Assembly: GCF_009601505.1 (NCBI RefSeq) | Contig: NZ_WITC01000120.1 | Span: 1-64,000 of the forward strand | Direction of reading: 5' to 3' | Length of the DNA stretch: 64,000 nucleotides | DNA from: Sinorhizobium terangae | GTDB lineage: Bacteria > Pseudomonadota > Alphaproteobacteria > Rhizobiales > Rhizobiaceae | Shown here: in pieces, positions 55,458-63,225 of the stretch | Layout of the letters: each line of letters opens with the position of its first letter | Position numbering within the stretch: position 1 is the first letter of the stretch | Position numbers and translations under genes: made by a program | The notes under the pieces: generated by a model | Seen by the model: only the letters and a program-made list of their open reading frames with translations | What the model was told of the DNA's origin: nothing | The model's database searches: none

Positions 55458-56426
55458 ATGGAGCAAGAGATGGCCAAGTACAGAGAAAACCTGCCGCTAC
55501 TGAACGGAGGCACATTCCTCAGCGATGGCGGCATGGAGACGACGCTGATTTTTCATGACGGCTTCGAGCTTCCGCATTTCGCTTCCTTCGTGCTCTTGTC
55601 GTCGGCCGAGGGGCGCCGGAAGCTTCTGCAATATTACACGCACTATCTCGACATCGCCCGACGTCATAATACCGGCTTCATCCTCGACACTGCCACGTGG
55701 CGAGCCAATGCCGATTGGGGCGAGAAGCTTGGCTACGATGCGGACGCGCTGGCAACGGCCAACCGAGACGCCGTCTATCTGCTGACCGAGTTGCGCGACC
55801 AATACGAGCGGCCACAAGCACCTATTGTCCTCAATGGCGCGATCGGCCCGCGCGGCGACGGTTACAAGGCCGGCAGGATGAGCGCCGACGAGGCGGAGGA
55901 TTACCATGCGGCCCAGATTGCCACTTTCGCCGCAAGCGAAGCCGATCTGGTGTCCGGTGTTACGTTGAACAATGTCAATGAAGGCATCGGCATTGCTCGC
56001 GCGGCCAGAAGGTATGGCATGCCCTGCGCGATCTCCTTCACGGTCGAGACCGATGGCCGGCTGGTGACCGGCCAGTCACTGCAGGATGCGATCGAGACCG
56101 TGGACGCGGAGACGAATGGCTATCCGCATTACTACATGATCAACTGCGCCCATCCGAGCCATTTCGATGGCGCACTGGACCAAGGCCAAGCGTGGGTCAA
56201 GCGGATCGGCGGCATACGCGCCAATGCCTCGATGATGAGCCATGCCGAACTCGACGAGAGCGAGACGCTCGATGCGGGGGATCCTGCAGATCTCGCCCGG
56301 CGCTATCGGTCGCTGACCGGCCGTTTGCCGCAATTGCGTGTGCTCGGCGGCTGCTGCGGCACCGACCACCGCCACATCGCGGCGATCTGCGAGGCTTGCC
56401 TTCCTCGCACCGCGCTCAGCGCCTGA
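55458..56426 (+). CDS. Homocysteine S-methyltransferase family protein
   Basis: 322 aa from an ATG behind GGAGGAAAGAGG. The zinc cysteines are seen in MINCAHPSHF (first) and VLGGCCGTDHRHI (pair), the hallmark of the MetH-N/BHMT barrel. The start DGGMETTLIFHDG matches the family N-terminus. Likely transfers a methyl group from S-methylmethionine or a betaine-type donor to homocysteine; the donor is not decided by sequence. Its divergent TetR neighbour suggests ligand-controlled expression. Confidence 0.9.
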   Translation: MEQEMAKYRENLPLLNGGTFLSDGGMETTLIFHDGFELPHFASFVLLSSAEGRRKLLQYYTHYLDIARRHNTGFILDTATWRANADWGEKLGYDADALATANRDAVYLLTELRDQYERPQAPIVLNGAIGPRGDGYKAGRMSADEAEDYHAAQIATFAASEADLVSGVTLNNVNEGIGIARAARRYGMPCAISFTVETDGRLVTGQSLQDAIETVDAETNGYPHYYMINCAHPSHFDGALDQGQAWVKRIGGIRANASMMSHAELDESETLDAGDPADLARRYRSLTGRLPQLRVLGGCCGTDHRHIAAICEACLPRTALSA

Positions 56427-56577
56427 CGCGGAGATAGAACCGTCGCCTCTCCGGCAATACACCGGAGAGGCGACGGATTAAGTCCCGGCCTCGCGGAACA
56501 ATCGGCGCTCGTGTAGACTTGTCCTGAGAGTGTGGCTCGTCGGCACCGCTCCGGCGCACGCAACGGGACCAGGAACG

Positions 56578-58083
56578 ATGAACTACGTACCCCCGCAACC
56601 GGCCTCTGAAACGGGCCCCTTCCCCTTCGACAATAGCTATGCGCGGTTGCCCGCGAATTTCTATGCTCGTGTCGAGCCGACACCGGTTGCGGAGCCCTGG
56701 CTGATCAAGTTCAACCGAAAGCTCGCCGAAGAGCTTGGCATAGACACGGAAGCGCTCGAACGTGACGGCGCGGCGGTCCTTTCGGGCAACAGAGTGCCGC
56801 CGGGTGCGGAGCCGCTTGCCATGGCCTATGCGGGACACCAGTTCGGCACCTTCGTTCCGCAGCTCGGCGATGGGCGCGCCATCCTGCTCGGCGAGGTAAT
56901 CGATCGCGGCGGAAAAAGGCGCGACATCCAGCTCAAGGGATCCGGCCAAACGCCCTATTCCCGCCGCGGCGACGGACGGGCGGCGCTCGGACCGGTGCTG
57001 CGGGAATATATCATCAGCGAAGCGATGCATGCGTTGGGCGTGCCAACGACCCGCGCGCTCGCCGCCACCGTTACCGGTCAGCCGGTCTACCGCGAGCAGA
57101 TCCTGCCCGGTGCGGTCTTCACCCGCGTCGCCGCAAGCCATATCCGGGTCGGGACCTTTCAATTCTTTGCCGCCCGCGGCGACATGGAGTCGGTCAAGGC
57201 CCTGGCCGACTATGTGATCGCACGCCATTACCCGGAGTTGAAGGATGGCGAACAACCTTACTTTTCGCTGTTCAAGGCGGTCGCGGCGCGGCAGGCGGAA
57301 CTGATCGCCCGCTGGCTTCACATCGGCTTCATCCACGGGGTGATGAACACCGACAACATGGCCGTTTCCGGCGAGACGATCGATTTCGGCCCCTGCGCCT
57401 TCATGGACGCCTATGATCCGAAGAAGGTGTTCAGTTCGATCGACCAGTTTGGCCGCTATGCCTATGCCAACCAGCCCGCGATCGGCCAGTGGAACCTTGC
57501 GCGTCTCGCCGAAACGCTGGTGCCGCTGTTCGATCCGGTCGCCGATACGGCGATCAGTCTCGCCAACGACGCGCTCACCGAATACGGATCGATCTTCCAG
57601 AGGCATTGGCTCGACGGTATGCGCCGCAAGATCGGACTTTCGACCGAAGAAGATGGCGATCTCGATCTGATCCAATCGCTCCTCACCTTGATGCACAAGG
57701 GCAACGCGGATTTCACGCTCGTCTTCCGGCGTCTCGGCGCATCGGCCGAAAGCGAGGACGCCGATCCGACGCTCGTCGAGCTTTTCGAAGAGCCTGGTGC
57801 GGTGTCCCCCTGGCTCCGCGACTGGCGCGGACGCCTGGCCCGCGAAACCCTCGACGCCGGCACACGCGCCGCGGCGATGCGTTCCGTTAATCCGGCCTTC
57901 ATTCCGCGCAATCACCGCGTGGAACAGGCGATCGAGGCGGCCACTCGCGACGCGGATTTCTCGCTGTTCGAAGCGCTGCTCGACGTCACGTCTAGGCCTT
58001 ATGAAGACCAGCCCGAGCACGCGGCCTATGCCGCGCCGCCCGAGCCTGGCGAAGAAGTGCTACAGACCTTCTGCGGCACCTGA
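56578..58083 (+). CDS. selO: Protein adenylyltransferase SelO (YdiU)
   Basis: 501 aa from an ATG with AGGAACG upstream. A pseudokinase-fold AMPylase. Family blocks include [40 protein letters not shown] (quoted in part: [18 protein letters not shown]), [20 protein letters not shown] and [10 protein letters not shown]. Known SelO enzymes transfer AMP to Ser/Thr/Tyr of redox proteins in response to oxidative stress. The C-terminus ends in FCGT; no selenocysteine is seen. Neighbouring gcd lies 230 bp downstream. Confidence 0.95.
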   Translation: MNYVPPQPASETGPFPFDNSYARLPANFYARVEPTPVAEPWLIKFNRKLAEELGIDTEALERDGAAVLSGNRVPPGAEPLAMAYAGHQFGTFVPQLGDGRAILLGEVIDRGGKRRDIQLKGSGQTPYSRRGDGRAALGPVLREYIISEAMHALGVPTTRALAATVTGQPVYREQILPGAVFTRVAASHIRVGTFQFFAARGDMESVKALADYVIARHYPELKDGEQPYFSLFKAVAARQAELIARWLHIGFIHGVMNTDNMAVSGETIDFGPCAFMDAYDPKKVFSSIDQFGRYAYANQPAIGQWNLARLAETLVPLFDPVADTAISLANDALTEYGSIFQRHWLDGMRRKIGLSTEEDGDLDLIQSLLTLMHKGNADFTLVFRRLGASAESEDADPTLVELFEEPGAVSPWLRDWRGRLARETLDAGTRAAAMRSVNPAFIPRNHRVEQAIEAATRDADFSLFEALLDVTSRPYEDQPEHAAYAAPPEPGEEVLQTFCGT

Positions 58084-58315
58084 ACGGCAGCCCTCTGCCG
58101 CAGTCTGTCGCGACATTCGCGGCGCTTTGCGGCCTCCATATTTTTGCAACCCCACAGCGTGCGGCCATTGAAAGGCACGCTGCAGGCGTTAGCTGTTCAA
58201 GAAGGCGCTGTCGTCCGAGGCGGTTGATCGGGGCACCCGGAAAACGGCGCGCGGCGGCTGCCCGCAGGTTTGGCCGTACAGCTCGGCACCGTACTTCAAA
58301 TCGGGGGACGAACTC

Positions 58316-60652
58316 ATGCTCATCGTGCTGACGGCCATTCTCTTCGCCCTGATCGGTCTCGCGATCGGCGCGGGAGGTATCAGGCTCCTGATGCTCGGCG
58401 GCAGCCCCTACTACCTTATAGCAGGCCTCGGTTTCCTGCTGACAGCCTTTCTGCTTTTCCGCCGCCGCCCTGCAGCTCTCTGGGTCTATGCGCTCGTCGT
58501 CGTCGGGTCGCTCGCCTGGGCGGTCTGGGAGGTCGGCTTCGACTGGTGGCAGCTCGGTCCTCGCGGCGGTGTCATCATCCTGCTCGGTCTCTGGCTGCTT
58601 ACTCCGTGGATCCGACGCCCCCTCGGCTTCGTCAGCCCCTCGGGCGAGCACTACAGCGCCGCGGCCTGGCCGCTCGCCCTCGCCAGCCTTGTTTCGATCG
58701 GCGTCGCTGGATTCGCGATCACTCAGGACCCGCACGATATCCGCGGCGAGCTGCCGCGCACTGCGGTCGCCGCCCGGGCCAACCTTGGCGGCAATGTGCC
58801 GCCCGGCGAGTGGCACCAGTACGGCCGCACGCCCTTTGGCCAGCGATACTCACCGCTCGACCAGATCAATGCGGAAAATGTCGCGAACCTCAGGGTCGCG
58901 TGGCAATACCAGACGGGCGACGTGAAGCGGCCGGATGACGTCGGCGAGACCACCTATCAGGTGACGCCGCTCAAGGTGAAGGACACGCTCTATCTCTGCA
59001 CGCCGCACAACTGGGCGATCGCGCTCGACGCCGCGACCGGACAGGAAAAGTGGAAGTATGATTCGAATTCCGGCATGAACCCCGACCGCCAGCACCAGAC
59101 CTGCCGCGGCGTCACCTATTGGGCCGATCCTGCGGCCACCCCGGGCAGCGCCTGCGCCGAGCGCGTCTACCTGCCGACCTCCGATGCGCGCCTGATTGCG
59201 CTCGACGCCGCAAGCGGCGAGGTCTGCACCAGCTTTGCCGATAATGGCGTCCTGCATCTGGAACAGGGGATGCGGTTCAATCCGGCCGGCTACTACTACT
59301 CGACATCGCCGCCGGTGGCGGTCGCCGGCAAGATCATCGTCGGCGGTGCCGTCAACGACAACTACTCGACTGAGGAGCAATCCGGCGTCATCCGCGCCTT
59401 CGACATCAACAGCGGTGTGTTGCTCTGGAACTGGGACAGCGGCAACCCCGACCAGACGGCTCCCCTGCCGGCCGGCCAGTCCTACACGACGAACTCGCCG
59501 AACAGCTGGTCGGTTTCCTCGGTCGATGAAGCTCTCGGCCTGATCTATGTGCCGCTCGGCAATCAGGTGCCGGACCAGCTCGGCATGGGGCGAAGCGAGC
59601 ACGTCGAGAAATACTCTTCCTCGATCGTCGCGCTCGACATCAACACCGGCGCAGTGCGCTGGGTGCGCCAGACAGTGCACCACGACCTTTGGGACATGGA
59701 TGTGCCGGCGCAACCGTCGCTCATCGATATCACGAAGGAGGATGGAACGGTCGTTCCGGCGCTCGTCGGCGCGACCAAGCAGGGCGACCTCTATGTGCTC
59801 GACCGGCGGAGCGGCGAGCCGGTCATTCCGGTCGAGGAGGTGGCCGCACCCGGCGGCGCAATCCCCGAGGACTTTTCAGCGCCGACACAGCCGGTCTCGG
59901 GTCTCACCTTCATGCCGCCGCCGCTCGAAGAGCGGGACATGTGGGGCATCTCGATGTTCGACCAGCTCGCCTGCCGCATAGCCTTCAGGTCGCTGAAATA
60001 CGAGGGCCGCTATACACCGCCTTCGCTGGAAGGAACGCTGGTCTATCCGGGCAATTTCGGCACATTCAACTGGGGCTCGGTGGCGGTCGACCCTGAGCGG
60101 CAGGTGCTGTTCGGCATGCCGACCTATCTCGCCTTCACATCCCGGCTCGTGCCGCGCGACCAGATCCCGCCGAAGCAGGCAGGCGAAACAGGCAGCGAGC
60201 AGGGTCTCAACCGCAATGAAGGTGCGCCCTACGGCGTCTTCATGGGACCGTTCCTCGGTCCGCTGCAAATCCCCTGCCAGGCGCCTCCCTGGGGCTATGT
60301 CGCAGGCGCCGATCTCAGGACAGGCAAGATCGCCTACAAGCACAAGAACGGCACGGTCTACGACATGACGCCGCTGCCGCTGCCCATCAAACTCGGCGTT
60401 CCGGGCATCGGCGGGCCGATGATCACGAAGGGCGGCGTCGCCTTCTTGGGCGCAGCGGTCGACAACTATCTGAGGGCCTACGACCTCACGACCGGCAGCC
60501 AGCTCTGGGAGGCTCGACTTCCGGCGGGCGGGCAGTCCACGCCGATGACCTACGCCGTCGGCGACAAGCAATATGTGCTTATGGTTGCCGGCGGCCACGG
60601 TTCGGTCGGCACCAAGCCAGGCGACTACATCATTGCCTACACCCTGCCCTGA
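58316..60652 (+). CDS. gcd: Membrane-bound PQQ-dependent glucose dehydrogenase
   Basis: 778 aa. Five membrane helices in the first 140 residues are followed by a PQQ beta-propeller in the periplasm. Propeller and PQQ-site blocks include GRTPFGQRYSPLDQINAENV, ETTYQVTPLKVKDTLYLCTP (quoted in part: TYQVTPLKVKDTLYLCTP), HHDLWDMDVPAQP and GATKQGDLYVLDRRSG. It oxidises glucose to gluconolactone and passes electrons to ubiquinone. Length is normal. A hairpin and a 153-aa ORF follow. Confidence 0.96.
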   Translation: MLIVLTAILFALIGLAIGAGGIRLLMLGGSPYYLIAGLGFLLTAFLLFRRRPAALWVYALVVVGSLAWAVWEVGFDWWQLGPRGGVIILLGLWLLTPWIRRPLGFVSPSGEHYSAAAWPLALASLVSIGVAGFAITQDPHDIRGELPRTAVAARANLGGNVPPGEWHQYGRTPFGQRYSPLDQINAENVANLRVAWQYQTGDVKRPDDVGETTYQVTPLKVKDTLYLCTPHNWAIALDAATGQEKWKYDSNSGMNPDRQHQTCRGVTYWADPAATPGSACAERVYLPTSDARLIALDAASGEVCTSFADNGVLHLEQGMRFNPAGYYYSTSPPVAVAGKIIVGGAVNDNYSTEEQSGVIRAFDINSGVLLWNWDSGNPDQTAPLPAGQSYTTNSPNSWSVSSVDEALGLIYVPLGNQVPDQLGMGRSEHVEKYSSSIVALDINTGAVRWVRQTVHHDLWDMDVPAQPSLIDITKEDGTVVPALVGATKQGDLYVLDRRSGEPVIPVEEVAAPGGAIPEDFSAPTQPVSGLTFMPPPLEERDMWGISMFDQLACRIAFRSLKYEGRYTPPSLEGTLVYPGNFGTFNWGSVAVDPERQVLFGMPTYLAFTSRLVPRDQIPPKQAGETGSEQGLNRNEGAPYGVFMGPFLGPLQIPCQAPPWGYVAGADLRTGKIAYKHKNGTVYDMTPLPLPIKLGVPGIGGPMITKGGVAFLGAAVDNYLRAYDLTTGSQLWEARLPAGGQSTPMTYAVGDKQYVLMVAGGHGSVGTKPGDYIIAYTLP

Positions 60653-60704
60653 ACTCGCCGGGCGGTTGCGTCGAAAGGCTCACGCAAGCCGCGATAGACA
60701 GGCT

Positions 60705-60728
60705 CCCCCGGACTTCACATCCGGGGGA
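60705..60728 (+). promoter_or_regulatory. Hairpin covering the Shine-Dalgarno of the 153-aa gene
   Basis: Perfect 8-bp stem CCCCCGGA/TCCGGGGG with a 7-base loop. The 3' arm plus the next base forms GGGGGA, the only plausible ribosome-binding site for the ATG at 60734. It is also 52 bp past the gcd stop, so it might serve as a gcd 3' end structure. There is no U-tract. Confidence 0.5.
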
Positions 60729-60733
60729 TTCCC

Positions 60734-61195
60734 ATGAAAATCGAAAGCAGCCTTTCCAACTATTACCTTTCGCAACGCCGCTCCGTCGCAAGCAGCCTTC
60801 CCGCGCTCGAAGACACGGGCGGCGACCAGGCGCAGCGCCGCTCTCCGCCCACCATTGCCCCCGCCTCGCCTTCTGCCTCGCTTTCAAGCGCACTGTGGCT
60901 TTCGCTCGCCACGGAGGAAACGACCGGACCCTCGATCACCGAGGGTAAGTCGCCGTTCGGCTCGACCGTTGCCGACGAGTTCCTTGAATGGTCAAAGATG
61001 TCGTTGGCCGAAAAAATCCGGGCTCAGCTTCTCGAAGCACGTGGGCTGACTGAGGAGAGCCTGGAAGCGATGCCGGCCGACGAACGCGCAGCAATCGAGG
61101 ACGAAATCCGCAAGGCGATCGCCGAAAGCCTCGGCATCAAGGAACAGGCAAGCGAGACGGCATCGGACATCGCCGGAAGCGCTGCCGAAGCCTGA
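60734..61195 (+). CDS. Hypothetical protein with C-terminal helical domain
   Basis: 153 aa. The N-terminal half is Ser/Ala/Pro-rich and probably disordered. The C-terminal half (DEFLEWSKMSLAEKIRAQ followed by LTEESLEAMPADERAAIEDE) is a helical domain I have seen in many alphaproteobacterial small proteins. No signal peptide. Function unknown. Expression may be limited by the hairpin over its ribosome-binding site. Confidence 0.7.
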   Translation: MKIESSLSNYYLSQRRSVASSLPALEDTGGDQAQRRSPPTIAPASPSASLSSALWLSLATEETTGPSITEGKSPFGSTVADEFLEWSKMSLAEKIRAQLLEARGLTEESLEAMPADERAAIEDEIRKAIAESLGIKEQASETASDIAGSAAEA

Positions 61196-61240
61196 TGTGA
61201 ACGCAAGACGGCCCTCCTCGGCGGCGACACGGCCGAAAGG

Positions 61241-61345
61241 CTACTGCATGATTCCTTAAATCGGATCGATTTAAGGATAAAATCACGCAGCAAATCAAAG
61301 TGCTAAGCGACCTTTGCGCGTGCGATTGGACGCGCGGCGCTGTAG
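61241..61345. repeat. RIME-like intergenic palindromic element, copy 5
   Basis: Both palindromes are recognisable: CCTTAAATCGGATCGATTTAAGG and GCGCGTGCGATTGGACGCGC with the GCTGTAG flank. Same orientation as copy 2. It is followed directly by another common rhizobial intergenic sequence. Confidence 0.72.
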
Positions 61346-61434
61346 CGGATGAGGAAAAGTGTGTGCGGTTTTCCGCCCGCATCCCGCGCCAACTTATTAG
61401 AATCGATCACGTTTATGATTTAGGTCGATCGGCC
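61346..61434. repeat. Candidate rhizobial intergenic repeat (third family)
   Basis: The segment GCGGTTTTCCGCCCGCATCC and the following GAATCGATCACGTTTATGAT are sequences I associate with many rhizobial intergenic regions, often beside RIME. Only one copy is present here, so its repeated nature cannot be shown from the window. Confidence 0.5.
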
Positions 61435-61503
61435 CCTCTATTGATGGGCGAATGCCTGTTCCCTATGTAAATACTCCAGCGACTATAGATATGAGGCGGC
61501 AGC

Positions 61504-61917
61504 ATGTATTCGATCGGTGACCTCTCCCGCCGCACCGGCGTCAAGATCCCGACCATCCGCTATTACGAGCAGATGGGATTGATCGAGGCGCCGGAACGCT
61601 CGGAAGGCAATCAACGGCGTTATGAAAAGCGCGAACTCGAGCGACTGGCCTTCATCCGCCACGCGCGCGACCTGGGACTCTCGATCGAGGCGATCCGCGA
61701 TCTTCTGGCGCTCAGCGAACATCCGGAGCGCCCTTGCGGCGAGGCGGACCGCATTGCCACCGAACACCTCGCGTCAGTACGTGAAAGGATCGCCAGGCTG
61801 CGAAAGCTGGAAAGCGAACTGGAGCGCATCGTCGCCTGCCATGGCGATCATACGATCGGCGACTGCTACGTCATCCGGGCGCTCGCCGACCACTCGATGT
61901 GCGAGAGCGAGTACTGA
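61504..61917 (+). CDS. MerR family transcriptional regulator, probably metal-sensing
   Basis: 137 aa. The N-terminal HTH starts MYSIGDLSRRTGVKIPTIRY. The dimerisation helix carries RPCGEADRIATEHL, and the C-terminus has ACHGDHTIGDCYVIRALADH plus a last Cys (SMCESEY). A Cys at the dimer helix start with a C-terminal Cys/His loop is the pattern of metal-responsive MerR proteins (ZntR/CadR/CueR-like). No efflux pump lies adjacent in the window. It ends 57 bp before the attenuator leader. Confidence 0.88.
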   Translation: MYSIGDLSRRTGVKIPTIRYYEQMGLIEAPERSEGNQRRYEKRELERLAFIRHARDLGLSIEAIRDLLALSEHPERPCGEADRIATEHLASVRERIARLRKLESELERIVACHGDHTIGDCYVIRALADHSMCESEY

Positions 61918-61940
61918 GGCCCGCCGGCCGAGAATTCCCG

Positions 61941-61969
61941 TTGACAAAATCGCGGAAATCGCGAATCTA
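61941..61969 (+). promoter_or_regulatory. Promoter of the GNAT-DJ-1/PfpI leader transcript
   Basis: -35 TTGACA (61941-61946), 17-bp spacer, weak -10 AATCTA (61964-61969). Start of transcription predicted at about 61975, the A of the leader ATG, so the leader peptide would be leaderless. The spacer contains the dyad TCGCG-N5-CGCGA (61950-61964), a possible operator. Confidence 0.55.
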
Positions 61970-61974
61970 CGCGC

Positions 61975-62025
61975 ATGATCAAGAACGCACCCATTTCCCG
62001 CGTGTATTTTTGGCTGTTCCGATAG
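61975..62025 (+). CDS. Leader peptide with Tyr-Phe-Trp codons, 16 aa
   Basis: ORF encoding MIKNAPISRVYFWLFR, stop TAG at 62023. Consecutive TAT-TTT-TGG codons (62005-62013) with a further TTC make it sensitive to charged tRNA-Tyr, -Phe and -Trp. It has no Shine-Dalgarno but begins at the predicted transcription start, like the leaderless trpL of S. meliloti. The stop codon is two bases before the anti-terminator arm. Confidence 0.65.
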   Translation: MIKNAPISRVYFWLFR

Positions 62026-62026
62026 G

Positions 62027-62080
62027 AGCGGCCTGCTGATCATATTCAACAAGGCCGCCATCAGGCGGCTTTTGTTTTTC
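62027..62080 (+). terminator. Attenuator: alternative anti-terminator and terminator hairpins
   Basis: Arm A GCGGCCT (62028-62034) can pair perfectly with arm B AGGCCGC (62052-62058). Arm B also pairs with arm C: GCCGCC (62054-62059)-ATCA-GGCGGC (62064-62069), extended by AAG/TTT to 9 bp and followed by TTTTGTTTTT, a Rho-independent terminator. A-B and B-C cannot form together. A ribosome at the leader stop would cover A and let the terminator form; one stalled at Tyr-Phe-Trp would leave A free. Confidence 0.72.
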
Positions 62081-62117
62081 ACGGCACCTGATGGCGGCAG
62101 AACCATAGGAGCCGAGA

Positions 62118-62621
62118 ATGTTGCAGACCGCCACCCCTTCCCTTCATCCCCTGCCATCGGCACGCCCACCGATGGTGACGATCCGCTGTGCCAAACCGCG
62201 CGATCTTCCCGAACTGCACGAGATGATCGTCGAACTTTCCGCGCATCACGGCGACGCCGCACCGCTGACGCCGGAACGGCTCGAACGCGACCTCTTCAGC
62301 CGCTCCCCCTGGATCACCGCGCTTGTCGCCGAAGCCGGCAACCAGCTGATCGGCTACGCCATCCTTGTTCCGACTTATCGGGCAGCCGAAGGCGTGCGCG
62401 GCATGGAACTGCATCACCTTTTCGTTCGTCCCGGCCATCGTGGCACCGGCATTGGCCGCCACCTCGTTGCCAAGGCACGCGAACAGGCGCGTATGGTCGG
62501 CTGCGACTATCTTTCCGTCAGCGCCGCCACCGGCAATTTCCAGGCGCATCGCTTCTACGAATCCGAACGCTTCGTACCTCGACCCGTCACCGGCATGCGC
62601 TATATGCAGAAACTTGGCTGA
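62118..62621 (+). CDS. GNAT family N-acetyltransferase
   Basis: 167 aa, ATG preceded by AGGAG at 6 bases. The acetyl-CoA site is in LFVRPGHRGTGIGRHLVAKA (Q/RxxGxG/A motif). The C-terminal strand-helix GNFQAHRFYESERFVPRP is also typical. A later ATG at 62172 starts at the conserved fold. Substrate unknown. It is the first gene behind the aromatic-type leader attenuator and is followed 12 bp later by a DJ-1/PfpI gene. Confidence 0.9.
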   Translation: MLQTATPSLHPLPSARPPMVTIRCAKPRDLPELHEMIVELSAHHGDAAPLTPERLERDLFSRSPWITALVAEAGNQLIGYAILVPTYRAAEGVRGMELHHLFVRPGHRGTGIGRHLVAKAREQARMVGCDYLSVSAATGNFQAHRFYESERFVPRPVTGMRYMQKLG

Positions 62622-62633
62622 ACGGGAGGGCTC

Positions 62634-63212
62634 ATGCGCCTCGCAATCGTCCTGACGGAAGGTTTCGCCGACTGGGAATGCGCGCTGCTGATGGCCACGG
62701 CGCGCACCGAGCTCGGGCTCGACGTGCTGATCGCCGCGCCCGGCGGCACCGTGGTGACATCGATGGGCGGCCTTCACATCACGCCGCACCTGCCGACGAA
62801 GACGCTGGCCCCGACGGAGTTCGACGCGCTTGTGCTCTGCGGCGGGTCGGCCTGGCAAACCTCCGCTGCACCCAATCTCACTGCGATGATCCATGCCTTT
62901 CACGGGAAAGGCCGCGTCGTCGCAGGGATCTGTGGGGCGACGCTTGCGCTGGCCGCTAGCGGCATTCTCAACGAAACGGACCACACGGGCAACTCGGCCG
63001 AAAGTCTCTCAGCAGTCGCCGGTTATCACGGTCACCAACATTATCGCGACCAACCGCAGGCCCTTCGCAGCGACCGCCTGGTGACCGCTGCGGGTACGGC
63101 CCCGGTCAGCTTTACGGCCGAGATCTTCCACGCGCTCGGCCTCGGTTCCGAAGCGCTTGACGACTATCTTTCGCTCTACGCCAGGGAGCATGTCGTTCGC
63201 GCTGCACGATAA
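62634..63212 (+). CDS. DJ-1/PfpI family protein
   Basis: 192 aa. Nucleophile Cys in RVVAGICGATLALA, with the acid residue region early (LTEGFADWECALL). The helix-strand pattern matches type-1 glutamine amidotransferase-like DJ-1/PfpI proteins. Catalytic role unknown: protease, deglycase, isonitrile hydratase or chaperone are all possible. It has a GGGAGGG Shine-Dalgarno and probably forms one operon with the GNAT gene. Confidence 0.9.
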   Translation: MRLAIVLTEGFADWECALLMATARTELGLDVLIAAPGGTVVTSMGGLHITPHLPTKTLAPTEFDALVLCGGSAWQTSAAPNLTAMIHAFHGKGRVVAGICGATLALAASGILNETDHTGNSAESLSAVAGYHGHQHYRDQPQALRSDRLVTAAGTAPVSFTAEIFHALGLGSEALDDYLSLYAREHVVRAAR

Positions 63213-63225
63213 AGCAGTGAACCCT

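Noticed and set aside
56416-58020. Minus-strand frame of about 534 codons opposite selO
   Set aside because: SelO motifs are clear on the plus strand. The minus product has no recognisable motif and no ribosome-binding site.
58155-58182. 8-bp hairpin CAGCGTGC..GCACGCTG after selO
   Set aside because: Plausible 3' structure but no U-tract; not enough to call a terminator.
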